Assembly (NCBI GenBank): GCA_018780645.1
Contig: JADMJJ010000019.1
Coordinates: forward strand, 1 to 64,000
Direction: 5' to 3'
From: Burkholderiaceae bacterium
GTDB taxonomy: Bacteria; Pseudomonadota; Gammaproteobacteria; Burkholderiales; Burkholderiaceae_C
DNA: 64,000 bases
Shown here: in pieces, positions 63,665 through 64,000 of the stretch
Layout of the letters: every line of letters begins with the position of its first letter
Position numbering within the stretch: position 1 is the first letter of the stretch
Translations under genes and position numbers: made by a program
The notes under the pieces: model-generated
Seen by the model: the letters and a program-made list of their open reading frames with translations, nothing else
Told to the model about the DNA's origin: nothing
The model's database searches: none

Positions 63665-64000
63665 ATGATAAAGACCTACCCTTCGATGAAAATGCTGAGC
63701 CTTGCCGCGCTGATGGCGTTGGGCTTGAGTGCCTGCGGCGCCAAGGATGACGAGCGCACCGCCGGCCAGAAGCTGGACGGTGCGATTGCCACCGCCGAAC
63801 AGAAGTCCGAGGCCGCCAAGGCCGAGGCCAGCAAGGAGGCCGGCGACGCCAAGCAGGCGATGAAGGAAGTCGCCCAGGACGCCAAGGACGCCAGCAAGAA
63901 GGCCGCCGACAAGGTGACCGATGCGGTGGCCGATGCGGCGATCACCACGCGCATCAACGCCGAGCTGGCGCGTGATCCTCAGCTCAGCGCGCTGAAGATC
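63665..64000 (+). CDS. BON-domain lipoprotein, truncated by the window end
   Basis: The first 112 codons only; the gene continues beyond the window. A lipobox (LGLSAC, Cys about 24) ends the signal peptide. An Ala/Lys-rich helical linker (about 30-90) leads to ITTRINAELARDPQLSALKI, the start of a BON domain, known from OsmY-like proteins that bind phospholipid. It is 24 bp after the C-x10-C gene and probably cotranscribed. Confidence 0.75.
   Translation, partial: MIKTYPSMKMLSLAALMALGLSACGAKDDERTAGQKLDGAIATAEQKSEAAKAEASKEAGDAKQAMKEVAQDAKDASKKAADKVTDAVADAAITTRINAELARDPQLSALKI

Overview
The window is high-GC, densely coded and proteobacterial. Gene content (purL as one large chain, map-glnD-mnmH, an FxDxF PEP-CTERM protein, paired short chromate transporters, a cyclic beta-1,2-glucan synthase) points to a betaproteobacterium of the Burkholderiales, probably near the Roseateles/Rubrivivax/Leptothrix group. 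That placement is inferred from gene content; there is no rRNA here to settle it. I see no insertion sequence, integrase, phage gene or CRISPR array.

Left part (0.2-9.7 kb): a minus-strand cluster read from right to left. It encodes a TPR/SPINDLY-type (GT41) glycosyltransferase, a complete type I secretion system (ABC exporter with an inactive C39-like domain, HlyD adaptor, TolC channel), then a methyltransferase, a GNAT acetyltransferase, a free acyl carrier protein and an SDR reductase. This looks like an exporter combined with a glycan-modification pathway; its secreted substrate is not in the window. A long nested palindrome follows the last gene.

9.8-18.9 kb: a penicillin-acylase-type Ntn hydrolase, two unrecognised small proteins, a DUF1993 protein, a D-2-hydroxyacid dehydrogenase translationally coupled to two half-size chromate transporters, then minus-strand upp, sirtuin, rlmB and a DUF1624-type membrane protein.

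19-32.3 kb: two related orphan histidine kinases, one membrane-bound with PAS domains and one apparently cytoplasmic with a repeat-like N-terminus, flank purL on the opposite strand. They are followed by map-glnD-mnmH. At 32.4 kb a good sigma-28-type flagellar promoter precedes an unrecognised Ser/Gln-rich protein.

33-45 kb: a rubrerythrin / Fe-S oxidoreductase / DUF3501 operon, an alpha/beta hydrolase, an NAD-dependent epimerase, tRNA-Ala(CGC) with promoter and terminator, a GGDEF protein, a PHB-depolymerase-like esterase cluster with a ribbon-helix-helix-like protein, a Cys/Met-metabolism PLP enzyme, a solute-binding protein, a TPR-methyltransferase and a Tat-exported dienelactone hydrolase. 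Two near-identical 18-bp palindromes sit at the two ends of the esterase cluster.

45-64 kb: an envelope and stress region. It holds a 2916-aa cyclic beta-1,2-glucan synthase overlapping a cation/proton antiporter, a PEP-CTERM protein, then a tight plus-strand run: DUF1328 membrane peptide, ferritin-like protein, a 58-aa protein, phospholipase-D/cardiolipin-synthase-like lipoprotein, AI-2E-family permease, YihY/BrkB membrane protein and AsmA protein, followed by a periplasmic protein with three C-x10-C repeats and a BON-domain lipoprotein cut by the window end. The 9-mer CTGTAGGAC/GTCCTACAG recurs upstream of the glucan synthase, the DUF1328 run and the last two genes, which suggests shared control.
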